From NCBI GenBank assembly GCA_002502855.1, contig DAQK01000046.1, forward strand, positions 1-64,000: 64,000 nt of DNA. The letters run 5' to 3'. Made by a program: the position numbers and the translations under genes. The notes below the pieces were generated by a model. The model searched no databases, was not told the origin of the DNA, and saw nothing but the letters and a program-made list of their open reading frames with translations. The DNA is from Methanobacterium sp. UBA279 (lineage in GTDB: Archaea; Methanobacteriota; Methanobacteria; Methanobacteriales; Methanobacteriaceae). Shown piece after piece: positions 8,628 through 17,071 of this stretch (the first letter of the stretch is position 1; each line of letters starts with the position of its first letter).

Positions 8628-10130
8628 TGATTTTAAAATATCCTCAAATGACAAATAACCACTGAAAACTGGTTTTTCAGCTATCTCCATTATCTTCTGG
8701 ACATCCATATTATCCAGAACTGTGTTCATGGCGTGGAGGCAGAATTCTTCCAGCTTCATCTCCACCTCAGGGATATTGCCCCGTGCTTCTATTCTTATCC
8801 GGGGGATTAACTCCACGTAATCCACAACGATATTGTTAGCTATGTATTTCCGGGCGTTTTCTGCTATTTCATCGTCGTAAACCTTGTTTAAAATAACACC
8901 CTTAGTTTTAACCCCGAGTTTATCCAGCATCTTTACGTGACTGATAATATCGATAGCCGCTGTTTCTATTCCTCCCTTATTGCAAGGTGAAATAAGTAAA
9001 ACAGGTATATTACCCGCCCTTGCTATCTCGGCAGATGAGTAGGGTATTTTTTTGTTCAGTAGGCCGGTGAATATGCTCATAACACCCTCCACAATAACCA
9101 GATCATAATTTCTGGTTTTAAGGTCTTCTAAGATGGATTTCAGGTCCATCCAGCCTAAGTGGCCGATCTTTATAGAGGAAAATTCCTCCATCTTCTCCTT
9201 GTTAAGGTACAGGGAGGGTACTATATCCCTTATATCAGGCCCCACCTTCAACACAGCGACTTTGTATCCCTTCTTCCGGAGGTTTCCCACTATACCTGTA
9301 GTTAGGAAGGTTTTACCTGAATCAGAGCCAGTACTGGCCACCATTATCATGGGTGGGTATTCAGTTGAGGTTTCTTTTCCGGGGTCTGGTGATTTAACCC
9401 TATAATCAGCGAATATATCGGTATTAACACCGATTTCCCTTCTGATCTTCTTTACATATTCCTGGTTCTGCCTGTGGATATCCAGGACATCCTCTTCACC
9501 AGCACCCATATAATCCAGTATGTTCTGTGTTATCTGTGGGTTTTCATCCAGGGAAGCGTGTAGCATGACACCCACCACGTTGCCGTCGTCGTTTTTTACA
9601 CCGGAGAGTACTTTTTGTGTTTGATCAGAATAATTCATCCTCTTAAGCAGGGAATAACATAGTGGAGGGGAATCTCCCCTTATATCACCATAGGTGTGGC
9701 AGTGAAAAGCGGTTATACGTTCATCGATCATTCCCTTGGTCAGAAAGGAGTCATCGACTATCTCCGCCTCCACCCGGTCGTTGCTGATCAGGGGGTTGAA
9801 CTTAACGTCTAAGAGACCAACTCCCTCCTTGATGATGGGACAGGGAGATTTTCTCCCGATGTTGGTGCTGTTGGCCAGAACCTGGAACCCGGAGCACATA
9901 CCCAGTACAAAGGAGCCCTGCTCTGCTATCTTCCGGATTTCGGTTTTAAGGTCTGAACTTATGGTCATGGATTCAACGATACTCCCACCAGGTATTATCA
10001 GGCCATCCAATACTTTATGAGCTTTTACACCGTTCACCAGGCCGTTTTCATTTACGGTGTGGGTGGGTAAGTGTCCGAAATCTTCAAATAAAGGCAGTGC
10101 ACCTTTCACGTAGAGGATACCTATTTTCAT
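8619..10130 (-). CDS. Glutamine amidotransferase-ATPase fusion (CobB/CobQ-related, reversed domain order)
   Basis: A 503-aa two-domain protein. Residues 1 to about 215 are a class I glutamine amidotransferase: GLIIPGGS, nucleophile Cys79 in GMCSGFQ, and a His in FHCHTYGD. Residues about 255-500 are a dethiobiotin-synthetase/CobQ-type P-loop ATPase: GSDSGKTFLTTGI, LKVGPDIRD, DLVIVEGVMSIF, VLLISPC. In CobB, CobQ and CfbB the ATPase comes first and the amidotransferase last; here the order is swapped. It probably amidates a carboxyl group using glutamine and ATP, but the substrate is unknown. gatA lies 44 bases upstream on the same strand and may be co-transcribed. Confidence 0.75.
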   Translation of the reverse strand: MKIGILYVKGALPLFEDFGHLPTHTVNENGLVNGVKAHKVLDGLIIPGGSIVESMTISSDLKTEIRKIAEQGSFVLGMCSGFQVLANSTNIGRKSPCPIIKEGVGLLDVKFNPLISNDRVEAEIVDDSFLTKGMIDERITAFHCHTYGDIRGDSPPLCYSLLKRMNYSDQTQKVLSGVKNDDGNVVGVMLHASLDENPQITQNILDYMGAGEEDVLDIHRQNQEYVKKIRREIGVNTDIFADYRVKSPDPGKETSTEYPPMIMVASTGSDSGKTFLTTGIVGNLRKKGYKVAVLKVGPDIRDIVPSLYLNKEKMEEFSSIKIGHLGWMDLKSILEDLKTRNYDLVIVEGVMSIFTGLLNKKIPYSSAEIARAGNIPVLLISPCNKGGIETAAIDIISHVKMLDKLGVKTKGVILNKVYDDEIAENARKYIANNIVVDYVELIPRIRIEARGNIPEVEMKLEEFCLHAMNTVLDNMDVQKIMEIAEKPVFSGYLSFEDILKSYS

Positions 10131-10174
10131 CTTCTCGCTCTCGGATTTTTAAGTTCTTAGATTTCAAAAAATAA

Positions 10175-11557
10175 TCAAAGTTGTAGCCCTTCAAAGGCAG
10201 CCATCAACTGCATTATCTTGGCATCTTCCAGGGGTTTGGCCTGGAACTGCAGTCCCACTGGGATTCCGTTTACTTCACCAGCCTTTATGCTCGCTGCTGG
10301 TATGCCGGCCAGGTTGGCTATGACGGTCAGGACATCGTAGGCGTACATTTCCATGGGTTCCAGGTCAGTGCCTAATTTATGGGGTAATTTCGGTACAGTG
10401 GGCCCTACAATGGAATCCACACCTTCCAGGAGTCTGGTGATTTCTTTCCTGATAAGGGACCTTGCCTGGAGGGCTTTTTTATAATATTTACCGCTGTATT
10501 CTTTCTGACTGATATATGAACCTATATAAATTCTTCTAAGCACTTCTTCGCCGCAGACATCTTCTATTTTATAGCCATATTTTCTTCCATCGTATTTACG
10601 GGTGGCTGAGAAGAACTCCACATAGTTTATGAGGTAGTAGGTAGGTAAGCATAAATCGATATGGTCGAAGCTTAATTCCACCACTTCAGCCCCGGCCTCC
10701 TCCATTTTATCGATGCTCCCCTGAATTATATCAACGATGGAATCATCTGATACTTCCAGGAACTGTTTTACCACACCCAGCTTCATACCTTTAAGTGAAT
10801 CCTGTGCACCTTCACCGGTAAGCTCGGTGAAATCCGGTACATTCCAGTCTATGGTGCTGCATTCCCTTTCATCGAACCCTGCTATGGTATCGAGCATCAT
10901 GGCTATGCCGCTGGCATCACCGGCAAAGGGACCGATCTGGTCCAGGCTCATGGCCAGATCCAAGAGGCCCTGCCTAGAAACAACACCGTATGTGGGTTTA
11001 AATCCCATCATCCCACAGTGTGAGGCGGGGTTTCTGATGGATCCCCCGGTATCTGATCCGATACTGAGATCACAAAGCCCAGCCGCTATGGCCGCTGCGC
11101 TTCCACCGCTGCTACCACCCGGGATACGGCCTTCTGCTGCCGGGTTCTGGGTGTGTCCAAAGTAAGATGTTTCTGTGGAGCTCCCCGCTGCAAACTCATC
11201 CATGTTGGTCATTCCAACTATTACACCGCCTTCATCCTGAATTCTGTTAATGACGGTGGCGTTGTAGCTTCCCAGGTAATTTTCCAGGGTTTTGGATGCT
11301 GCGGTGATGTGGAAGTCCTCCACGTTTATGTTGCTCTTCACCCCTATTACCAGTCCGGCCAGTCTGCCGACCTTTTCTCCCTTCTTTATACGGGAATCGA
11401 TGTTTTCTGCTGTTTCACGGGCTTTATCAAAATCCGTCTCCAGGTAAACGTTTAAACTGGAGTTCTTTTTCTCAATTTCCTGTATGTATTGCTCCAGGTT
11501 TTCTGAAGCTGTTATTTCATTAGTTTTAATTAATTCTGACTTTTCTAAAAGATTCAT
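10175..11557 (-). CDS. gatA: Asp-tRNA(Asn)/Glu-tRNA(Gln) amidotransferase subunit A
   Basis: About 460 aa, amidase-signature enzyme that releases ammonia from glutamine for GatB to amidate misacylated tRNA. The Ser-cisSer-Lys machinery is visible: Lys in GVKSNI, the Gly/Ser-rich GGSSGGSAAA, and the nucleophile block GSDTGGSIRNPASHCG. The C-terminal part ends PVGLQFQAKPLEDAKIMQL as usual. I start at the ATG at 11557 (MNLLEKSE), preceded by GGTGTG. A TTG four codons earlier is in frame but unlikely. gatB and gatC are not nearby. Confidence 0.92.
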   Translation of the reverse strand: MNLLEKSELIKTNEITASENLEQYIQEIEKKNSSLNVYLETDFDKARETAENIDSRIKKGEKVGRLAGLVIGVKSNINVEDFHITAASKTLENYLGSYNATVINRIQDEGGVIVGMTNMDEFAAGSSTETSYFGHTQNPAAEGRIPGGSSGGSAAAIAAGLCDLSIGSDTGGSIRNPASHCGMMGFKPTYGVVSRQGLLDLAMSLDQIGPFAGDASGIAMMLDTIAGFDERECSTIDWNVPDFTELTGEGAQDSLKGMKLGVVKQFLEVSDDSIVDIIQGSIDKMEEAGAEVVELSFDHIDLCLPTYYLINYVEFFSATRKYDGRKYGYKIEDVCGEEVLRRIYIGSYISQKEYSGKYYKKALQARSLIRKEITRLLEGVDSIVGPTVPKLPHKLGTDLEPMEMYAYDVLTVIANLAGIPAASIKAGEVNGIPVGLQFQAKPLEDAKIMQLMAAFEGLQL

Positions 11558-11707
11558 AGGACACACCAAACTGTGGGTAGAATATTTTTTAAGTAGTATG
11601 ATAGTGATTTTCTATTTTCCAATTATAGGAATTCTAGATTATTATAAATTAATTGGCCAAGGTATAAAAAGTTAGATGTAATCCAAATTTTATTTAAGAA
11701 TTTATAG

Positions 11708-12544
11708 TTAAAAAAGGTAGGTGATATCTAAAACACCTAATAAATAGAGTAAACCGATGAGTACTGGTTGGTGGATGAAGTAGATGATTAAGGAGTGTCT
11801 ACCCAGAAATGTGAACAACTTGACCGGTAAGTAACTAGAAAGATCTGGAAATTTAAACTTCCTCTGGTAATCCCTGTACAGGATGCTCCCTACGAATATT
11901 CCCAGTGAAACCACCCCCAGCCAGGGTAGTAATGGGAAGTAATCCACAGTAACTAGATTTTGGGGAATAAAACCCAGCCATAAGAGCCAGTCAAAGTTGA
12001 AGGTAAAAGTATGGAGGTAAATCCCTGCTACTATAAATATCAGCCCGACGGCTAAATTCAGGTATTTATGATTTCTATTGGATTTTAAGAAAGGATACTG
12101 GAGGATTATAGCCAGTCCTATGAAGTGCAGGATGCCGAAGACTATGAATTCGGCCCTGATGAATATCCAGGTGGCCAGGGTAATCACCAACCCCAGAGAA
12201 AATATCCAAAGCCCTCTTTTCAGATATTTGAAGAAGAAATCTCTTTCACTGGAATAGATACGCAATAGTTCCGCCCGGGTGTAACTTAAATAGAGAGAGA
12301 CACCCACTAAGAATATGAAGATGCCCGCTGTGATACGAGGAAAATACCATAAAAGTCCTGAAAAGATGTTTAAAGGATATATTCCGAAGAAGCTAAGGTC
12401 AAAGATGAAATGGTATGTAATCATAAGTATAACAGCCAGGCCGCGCAGAAAATCCACTTCCCAGAATCTTTCCTTTAAATTCATTGAATTTTTCTCCCCA
12501 TTATTGATATTTTCATTATTTTGCATCATATTATTTCCTGTCAA
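11708..12544 (-). CDS. DUF1624 / HGSNAT-type acyltransferase-like membrane protein
   Basis: A 278-aa polytopic membrane protein with about seven to eight hydrophobic helices. The start of the first helix, FWEVDFLRGLAVILMITYHFIFDL, is the hallmark of the heparan-alpha-glucosaminide N-acetyltransferase catalytic family (DUF1624), with the conserved Asp-Arg and His. The C-terminal LGRHSLIIYFIHQPVLIG is also typical of membrane acyltransferases. It probably acetylates a cell-surface sugar or lipid-linked precursor; the substrate is inferred only. Divergent from the neighbouring dehydrogenase gene at 12612. Confidence 0.75.
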   Translation of the reverse strand: MTGNNMMQNNENINNGEKNSMNLKERFWEVDFLRGLAVILMITYHFIFDLSFFGIYPLNIFSGLLWYFPRITAGIFIFLVGVSLYLSYTRAELLRIYSSERDFFFKYLKRGLWIFSLGLVITLATWIFIRAEFIVFGILHFIGLAIILQYPFLKSNRNHKYLNLAVGLIFIVAGIYLHTFTFNFDWLLWLGFIPQNLVTVDYFPLLPWLGVVSLGIFVGSILYRDYQRKFKFPDLSSYLPVKLFTFLGRHSLIIYFIHQPVLIGLLYLLGVLDITYLF

Positions 12545-12611
12545 AATCTTTAATTTACTGGAAAGTCCAATTTATAATACAAATTAATTTTTTCATGGGA
12601 GAAAAGAAAAA

Positions 12612-13604
12612 ATGTTAGAAACCCTTCTTTTAAAACAGAGCGAGATTCAAGAGCTTGCTGATATGAAAGAAATAATCGACTATGTGGAAACAGCATATTC
12701 TGTTGATGCAAACCGTAAAGTACAGATGCCCCCTAAGATGTACCTGTTTTTCAACAAATACGAGGGCGACCTGCGTATTATGCCCTGCTTCATACGTGGC
12801 CTGGACCAGGCGGGAGTTAAAAATGTGAACGTCCACCCCCAAAATCCTCAAGAACATAATCTGCCAACGGTGATGGGATTAATTGAACTGGTAGACCCAA
12901 AAACCGGATTCCCCCTGGCCGTTATGGATGGAACCTGGATCACCAACATGAGGACCGGTGCCGCAGGTGGAGTGGCAACTAAATATTTAGCCAGAAAGGA
13001 TTCAAAAATCCTGGGACTGGTAGGTGCTGGTATGCAGGCCTTTACACAGGCGATGGCCATAAAAGAGGTTATGGATATCAAGGAAGTTAAGGTCTCCTGT
13101 AGAACATGCACCCACCGGGAAACCTTCGCCAAAATGGTTCGAGACAAACTTGGCTTAAACGCCCGTGCGGTGGACACCATACAGGAAGCGGTTGAAGGTT
13201 CTGATGTAATCTCCACCACCACCCCCAGCCGGACGCCAATCATTCATAGAAGCTGGGTAGATGACGGAACCCATATAAACGCTATGGGCGCCGATGCCCC
13301 TGGGAAACAGGAACTGTCCAGTCATCTAATGGAAAAAGCCAAGATAGTTATTGACTGCTGGAGCCAGGCCAACCACAGTGGTGAAATAAACATACCGGTC
13401 CGGGAAGGAACCGTTCGAAAAAGTGATATCCATGCCCGGATTGGTGAAATAGTGAATGGAGATAAGCCAGGAAGGGAATCTGATGAAGAAATAACTGTCT
13501 TTGACTCCACTGGTCTGGCTGTGCAGGACATAGTCACTGCCTGGAATATCCGTGAAAAAGCACTGAAAGCTGGTGTAGGTCAGACGATCAATTTCCTGGA
13601 ATGA
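12612..13604 (+). CDS. ala: Alanine dehydrogenase / ornithine cyclodeaminase family (mu-crystallin) protein
   Basis: A 330-aa NAD-dependent enzyme of the ornithine cyclodeaminase/mu-crystallin family. The Rossmann motif GLVGAGMQAFTQAMAI is at about residues 135-150. The N-terminal half carries the catalytic/substrate region PPKMYLFF...GDLRIMPCFI and LAVMDGTWITNMRTGAAGGVATKYLAR. The C-terminal GEIVNGDKPGR...VFDSTGLAVQDIVTA is diagnostic. Archaeal members include a true alanine dehydrogenase (Archaeoglobus Ala), while others may act as ornithine cyclodeaminase, so the substrate stays open. Single gene with LysE about 100 bases downstream. Confidence 0.8.
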   Translation: MLETLLLKQSEIQELADMKEIIDYVETAYSVDANRKVQMPPKMYLFFNKYEGDLRIMPCFIRGLDQAGVKNVNVHPQNPQEHNLPTVMGLIELVDPKTGFPLAVMDGTWITNMRTGAAGGVATKYLARKDSKILGLVGAGMQAFTQAMAIKEVMDIKEVKVSCRTCTHRETFAKMVRDKLGLNARAVDTIQEAVEGSDVISTTTPSRTPIIHRSWVDDGTHINAMGADAPGKQELSSHLMEKAKIVIDCWSQANHSGEINIPVREGTVRKSDIHARIGEIVNGDKPGRESDEEITVFDSTGLAVQDIVTAWNIREKALKAGVGQTINFLE

Positions 13605-13638
13605 AGACAGAAAATATCATAAATAACATGAAAAAATC

Positions 13639-13676
13639 CTGGAATAAACCAGTGAAAATATCTGGAATAAACCAGT
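13639..13676. repeat. Two copies of CTGGAATAAACCAGT
   Basis: Exact 15-base copies at 13639-13653 and 13662-13676, each able to fold as a CTGG/CCAG stem with a six-base loop. They sit in the gap before the lysE-like gene and could act as a terminator or as paired operator half-sites. Confidence 0.7.
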
Positions 13677-13706
13677 ACAAAAAATACATATAAATAGTGA
13701 AATGAG

Positions 13707-14360
13707 ATGTTAGAGCTAATCTTATTTGTCCTCACTTCCTTTGGAGTGGGATTATCAGGGGCCTTAGTGCCCGGGCCGATGCTGACTGTGACTGTTTCAG
13801 ATTCTGTAAAAAAGGGATTTTTAACAGGACCGTTGGTGGTTTTAGGCCATTTCATAGCGGAGATTATTTTGATAATCTTCATTTTAGCTGGTTTCAGCTG
13901 GCTGGTTGGCTCTGCAGAAGTTGCTATAATAATAGGGACTTTGGGGGGTATAATGCTTATTTACATGGGCTATACCACTTCAAAATCCACTGTTGACCTC
14001 AACGATGTTTCTGATACAGAAAAACCATCCAGTAAGTATGGATCGGTCCTGAAGGGGATTGTAACCAGCGTTTCCAATCCATATTTCTTCATCTGGTGGG
14101 CTACCATTGGCCTGGCTTTCTTATTCAAGGGTGTGGAAATTGCGGGGCTGGTGGGATTAGTTGGGTTCATAATAGGGCACTGGTCAGCTGATCTTGGCTG
14201 GTTTAGTGCGGTTTCCTTTTTCAGCAGTAAAGGATCTACTGTTATGAGTAAAAAGCAGTATAACCTTATAATGAAAATTTGTGGTTTGTTTTTAATAGTA
14301 TTAGGTGCCTACTTCCTTATCACAGCACAGTTGAATATGGTGAAGTTCAGACTTTATTGA
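13707..14360 (+). CDS. LysE/RhtB family amino acid exporter
   Basis: A 217-aa inner-membrane transporter with about six helices. The N-terminal helix SFGVGLSGALVPGPMLTVTVSDSVKKGF carries the PGP motif typical of LysE/RhtB exporters, and the middle segment VTSVSNPYFFIWWATIGLAFL is the conserved NPK/NPY-type loop region. The C-terminal helix ends about 10 residues before the stop. It probably exports an amino acid or related small molecule; following an alanine dehydrogenase-like gene, an amino acid substrate is a reasonable guess. A short gap (27 bases) to the next gene suggests co-transcription. Confidence 0.85.
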   Translation: MLELILFVLTSFGVGLSGALVPGPMLTVTVSDSVKKGFLTGPLVVLGHFIAEIILIIFILAGFSWLVGSAEVAIIIGTLGGIMLIYMGYTTSKSTVDLNDVSDTEKPSSKYGSVLKGIVTSVSNPYFFIWWATIGLAFLFKGVEIAGLVGLVGFIIGHWSADLGWFSAVSFFSSKGSTVMSKKQYNLIMKICGLFLIVLGAYFLITAQLNMVKFRLY

Positions 14361-14387
14361 TAAAACTTTAAAAACTATGGTATTCAA

Positions 14388-15194
14388 GTGAATTATATGC
14401 AACAGGCAAAGGCAGTGGTCTTCGATAATTCCGGTACCCTTATTAGAAGGTATCGTGCCGTGAAAAACATTAAAACAGGAGTTATCTGTGATCATATCAG
14501 TACCATTGACATAGTTGATTATAAAACAAACCGGGTGCTGGTTGTACTGCAGACCGACCCTATAAAATGTGTAATGAAGGCAAAACCCCAACAGACCATC
14601 CGCCATTTTCTAGAGAAAAATAAAGTGGAAATCGATGTGAGCTACTCTACTGAAGATATTGATAAAGAGTTGATACTGGATATCCTTAAAAACGACCAGT
14701 CCCGGGTATCCGATATCCAGGACACTGCAAACGCGGTGATAGAAAAACATTACAACCTGCAGATTTGCAGTGGATCTGGGTTCATAATGAATGTTGATAG
14801 TGGAGAAATCGAATTCACCATAACTGCAGGTGGGAAGATTTTCAAGGAAGTCCCCCGGGTGATTAAAGAACTCATAAATAGGGGTGTTGAAATATATGTT
14901 GCCTCAGGAGATAGGACCAAATCGTTAGAGGAACTGGCAGAGTATATACATATCCCCCGTGGTAATGTCTGTGGTACTGCAGATTCATGGGGCAAAAGAG
15001 ACATAGTCCGACATCTTAAACAATATTACAAGGTTATGATGGTGGGTAACAGTTCCAATGATTTACTTGCAATTGAAGAAGCAGATGTGGGTGTGTTAAC
15101 TCTTCAGCAAGGGGAAGATGTCCCGGAAAAATTGTATAACGGGGCAGATGTGGTTGTTTATAATATAAAGGATATTTTAGAGATAGATTTCTAA
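14388..15194 (+). CDS. HAD-superfamily protein, soluble P-type-ATPase-like
   Basis: A 265-268 aa HAD protein. Motif I is VVFDNSGTLIRR, where the usual second Asp (DxD) is Ser, as in P-type ATPases (DKTGT) and the soluble methanogen protein MJ0968 (DSAGT). Motif II Ser/Thr is in YVASGDRTKS and motif IV is MVGNSSNDLLAI. The insert between residues 20 and 115 has no membrane helices. The ATP-binding part and phosphatase activity are inferred from the family. The GTG at 14388 and ATG at 14397 are both possible starts. No clear partner nearby. Confidence 0.75.
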   Translation: MNYMQQAKAVVFDNSGTLIRRYRAVKNIKTGVICDHISTIDIVDYKTNRVLVVLQTDPIKCVMKAKPQQTIRHFLEKNKVEIDVSYSTEDIDKELILDILKNDQSRVSDIQDTANAVIEKHYNLQICSGSGFIMNVDSGEIEFTITAGGKIFKEVPRVIKELINRGVEIYVASGDRTKSLEELAEYIHIPRGNVCGTADSWGKRDIVRHLKQYYKVMMVGNSSNDLLAIEEADVGVLTLQQGEDVPEKLYNGADVVVYNIKDILEIDF

Positions 15195-15232
15195 TTTTTT
15201 TGTTTTTTTTAGTTTTTCATTATTTTGGCTAC

Positions 15233-15280
15233 TTTTTCTACTGTAGAAAAATGTATAAAAAAAATTTTCTACAGTAGAAA
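15233..15280. repeat. Pair of TTTCTACWGTAGAAA palindromes
   Basis: 15233-15251 reads TTTTTCTACTGTAGAAAAA, a near-perfect odd palindrome; 15266-15280 is the same 15-base core in inverse orientation. The pair sits in the 3' flank of the HAD gene and the TMEM175 pseudogene. Related copies are at 15931-15945, 47946-47957 and 47966-47980. May act as a terminator here, or be a protein-binding site. Confidence 0.6.
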
Positions 15281-15305
15281 TTAGAATCTATAAAAAATTA
15301 TTAAT

Positions 15306-15879
15306 CTAAAAATGAATCCTTCTAACAAAGAAAATAGCTAAATAAACTAACGAACTGTATTCAGGAGCGATTAACGCTACCCCCATCGCTATTAGTGCAC
15401 TGAACGGTAAGATTAAATTTATTTTTTTCTGGGATCCTAAAAACTGTGTATCCACTTTATCATCGATAAAATCATGTTTGACCACATGATACCAGTTCAG
15501 ATTAAAAAATACCCGATCAAAAACAGATTTAAATGGAAAAATACCATTGGCACTGTGAGATATCCGTAATCTCCCACCAAATTCGTGGAAAAAGGTACTA
15601 ACGCCACTAACATGAGCCAAAATATATTTATCCACAAGAGCCCCTGGTCCGTTTTTTTGATGAGGTTGAACTGGACATGGTTAACTCTCCAAAACGTGGC
15701 CAGGAGAAGAAAGCTCAAAACATAGATGAAGAATTGGGGAGCCATATTGACTAAAAAAACCTAAAATTTGAGCGTTGGTGGCAGGATAAGGAATTTGAGG
15801 AACATTAAGACTCAAAACCAGAAGCGTCATGGCTATGGCGAAAATACCATCTACCAAATTCTCAATACGTTTGGTGATC
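15306..15879 (-). pseudogene. TMEM175 (DUF1211) potassium-channel-like membrane protein, frameshifted
   Basis: Translating 15879 down to 15306 on the minus strand gives the TMEM175 signature ITKRIENLVDGIFAIAMTLLVLSL, then NMAPQFFIYVLSFLLLATFWRVNHVQFN, and a C-terminal KKINLILPFSALIAMGVALIAPEYSS. Two frameshifts break it: one extra base in a run of seven A (plus strand 15753-15759) and one missing base in a six-A run near 15504. They compensate, so the ends are in the same frame. No start codon is seen at the expected place (ATC, right after a stop). Bacterial and archaeal TMEM175 proteins are K+-selective channels; this copy is probably dead. Confidence 0.8.
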
Positions 15880-15930
15880 TATTGAAACGTTTGTATTACC
15901 CGATTTCATGGCTCTATATTTAGTTACATT

Positions 15931-15945
15931 TATCTACTGTAGAAA
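15931..15945. repeat. TCTACTGTAGA palindrome, further copy
   Basis: TATCTACTGTAGAAA, one mismatch from the core at 15235-15249. With that pair it brackets the TMEM175 pseudogene on both sides. Confidence 0.55.
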
Positions 15946-15964
15946 GTTTTTTTACATGTAATCT

Positions 15965-17071
15965 TTATTCCACATCAATCAACTCATAATCCATAGATCC
16001 TAACCCTATATCTTCAGCGTATTTCAGCTGGATAACCCCATCCACCTGTTTCCAGACACCTTTAAATTTATCGGCGTCTTCCTCATAATTACCATGTAAA
16101 AGTGAGTGTTTAAATCCTTTTTGCTGGTTTACCAAGTTGAAACTGGCATGGTCTACGGCTACAGGATCAGTCGATGCTAAAATACCGATATCCGGGACTA
16201 AGGGAGCATCACTCCAGGGTACACAGTCACAGTCTGGCGTGATATCCGTGAGGAAGTTGATGTACCCCACCTTACCGGGCTTGTCTTTAACTGCTCCATA
16301 GGAGTATTCCATCATCCTTTCCATAAATATGGGTATATCCTCCCAGTTTAAGGTTATGGCCGAGTCTGGGCATAACTCCAGGCAGTTGTTACAGGCGATA
16401 CACATATCGTAATCTATCTGGGCTTTGTCGTCCTGTAGATACATGGCATATGTGGGACATTCACCTATACAAACACCGCATGCAGTACACGCATCTGTTA
16501 TCACTGGTTTATTCATTTTATGCTGCTCAATTTTCCCAGGGGCAGCTGCACAACCCATAGCCAGGTTCTTAAGCGCACCCCCAAACCCGCTCATGGCATG
16601 GCCCTTGAAGTGTGACATTACAATCATGCTATCAGCGCTTAAAATGTCGCCTGCGATTTTAACCTCCTTGAAATGTTTTAAACCCACTCCCACCGGTTTC
16701 CAGTTTTCGCCCTGTAATCCGTCGGCAATAATCAGGGGAGCCCCGGCAACCGAGTAATCAAAACCGTTTAATATGGCTGTTTCCAGGTGGTCGGCTGAAT
16801 TATGCCGGCTCCCATAGTACAACGTGTTGGTATCGGTTAAAAATGGCTTTCCCTTGTTTTCCAATACTTTCTCCACCACAGCCCTTATGAAGATTGGTTT
16901 GATGAATGAATCATTCCCTTTTTCACCGAAGTGGAGTTTGATGGCTGTTAAATCCTTCATACCAACCAGTTTATCAAGACAGCCTTCATCGAAGAGTCTT
17001 TTTATTTTATTTACCTTGTTTTCATGCTGGCTTCTGGACCTTAAATCAGCGAAATAAACTTTACTGGACAT
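15965..17071 (-). CDS. DUF362 protein with two [4Fe-4S] clusters
   Basis: A 368-aa protein. Residues 1-190 and 240-368 form the DUF362 domain (TAIKLHFGEKGNDSFIKP, LTDTNTLYYGSRHNSADH, SHFKGHAMSGFGGALKNLAMGCA). Inserted at about residues 190-245 is a bacterial-type ferredoxin domain with CTACGVCIGECP and CIACNNCLELCP, two [4Fe-4S] clusters. The fusion implies a redox role; the family's reaction is not established. It overlaps the upstream TIM-barrel gene by 11 bases, so the two are translationally coupled. Confidence 0.85.
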   Translation of the reverse strand: MSSKVYFADLRSRSQHENKVNKIKRLFDEGCLDKLVGMKDLTAIKLHFGEKGNDSFIKPIFIRAVVEKVLENKGKPFLTDTNTLYYGSRHNSADHLETAILNGFDYSVAGAPLIIADGLQGENWKPVGVGLKHFKEVKIAGDILSADSMIVMSHFKGHAMSGFGGALKNLAMGCAAAPGKIEQHKMNKPVITDACTACGVCIGECPTYAMYLQDDKAQIDYDMCIACNNCLELCPDSAITLNWEDIPIFMERMMEYSYGAVKDKPGKVGYINFLTDITPDCDCVPWSDAPLVPDIGILASTDPVAVDHASFNLVNQQKGFKHSLLHGNYEEDADKFKGVWKQVDGVIQLKYAEDIGLGSMDYELIDVE

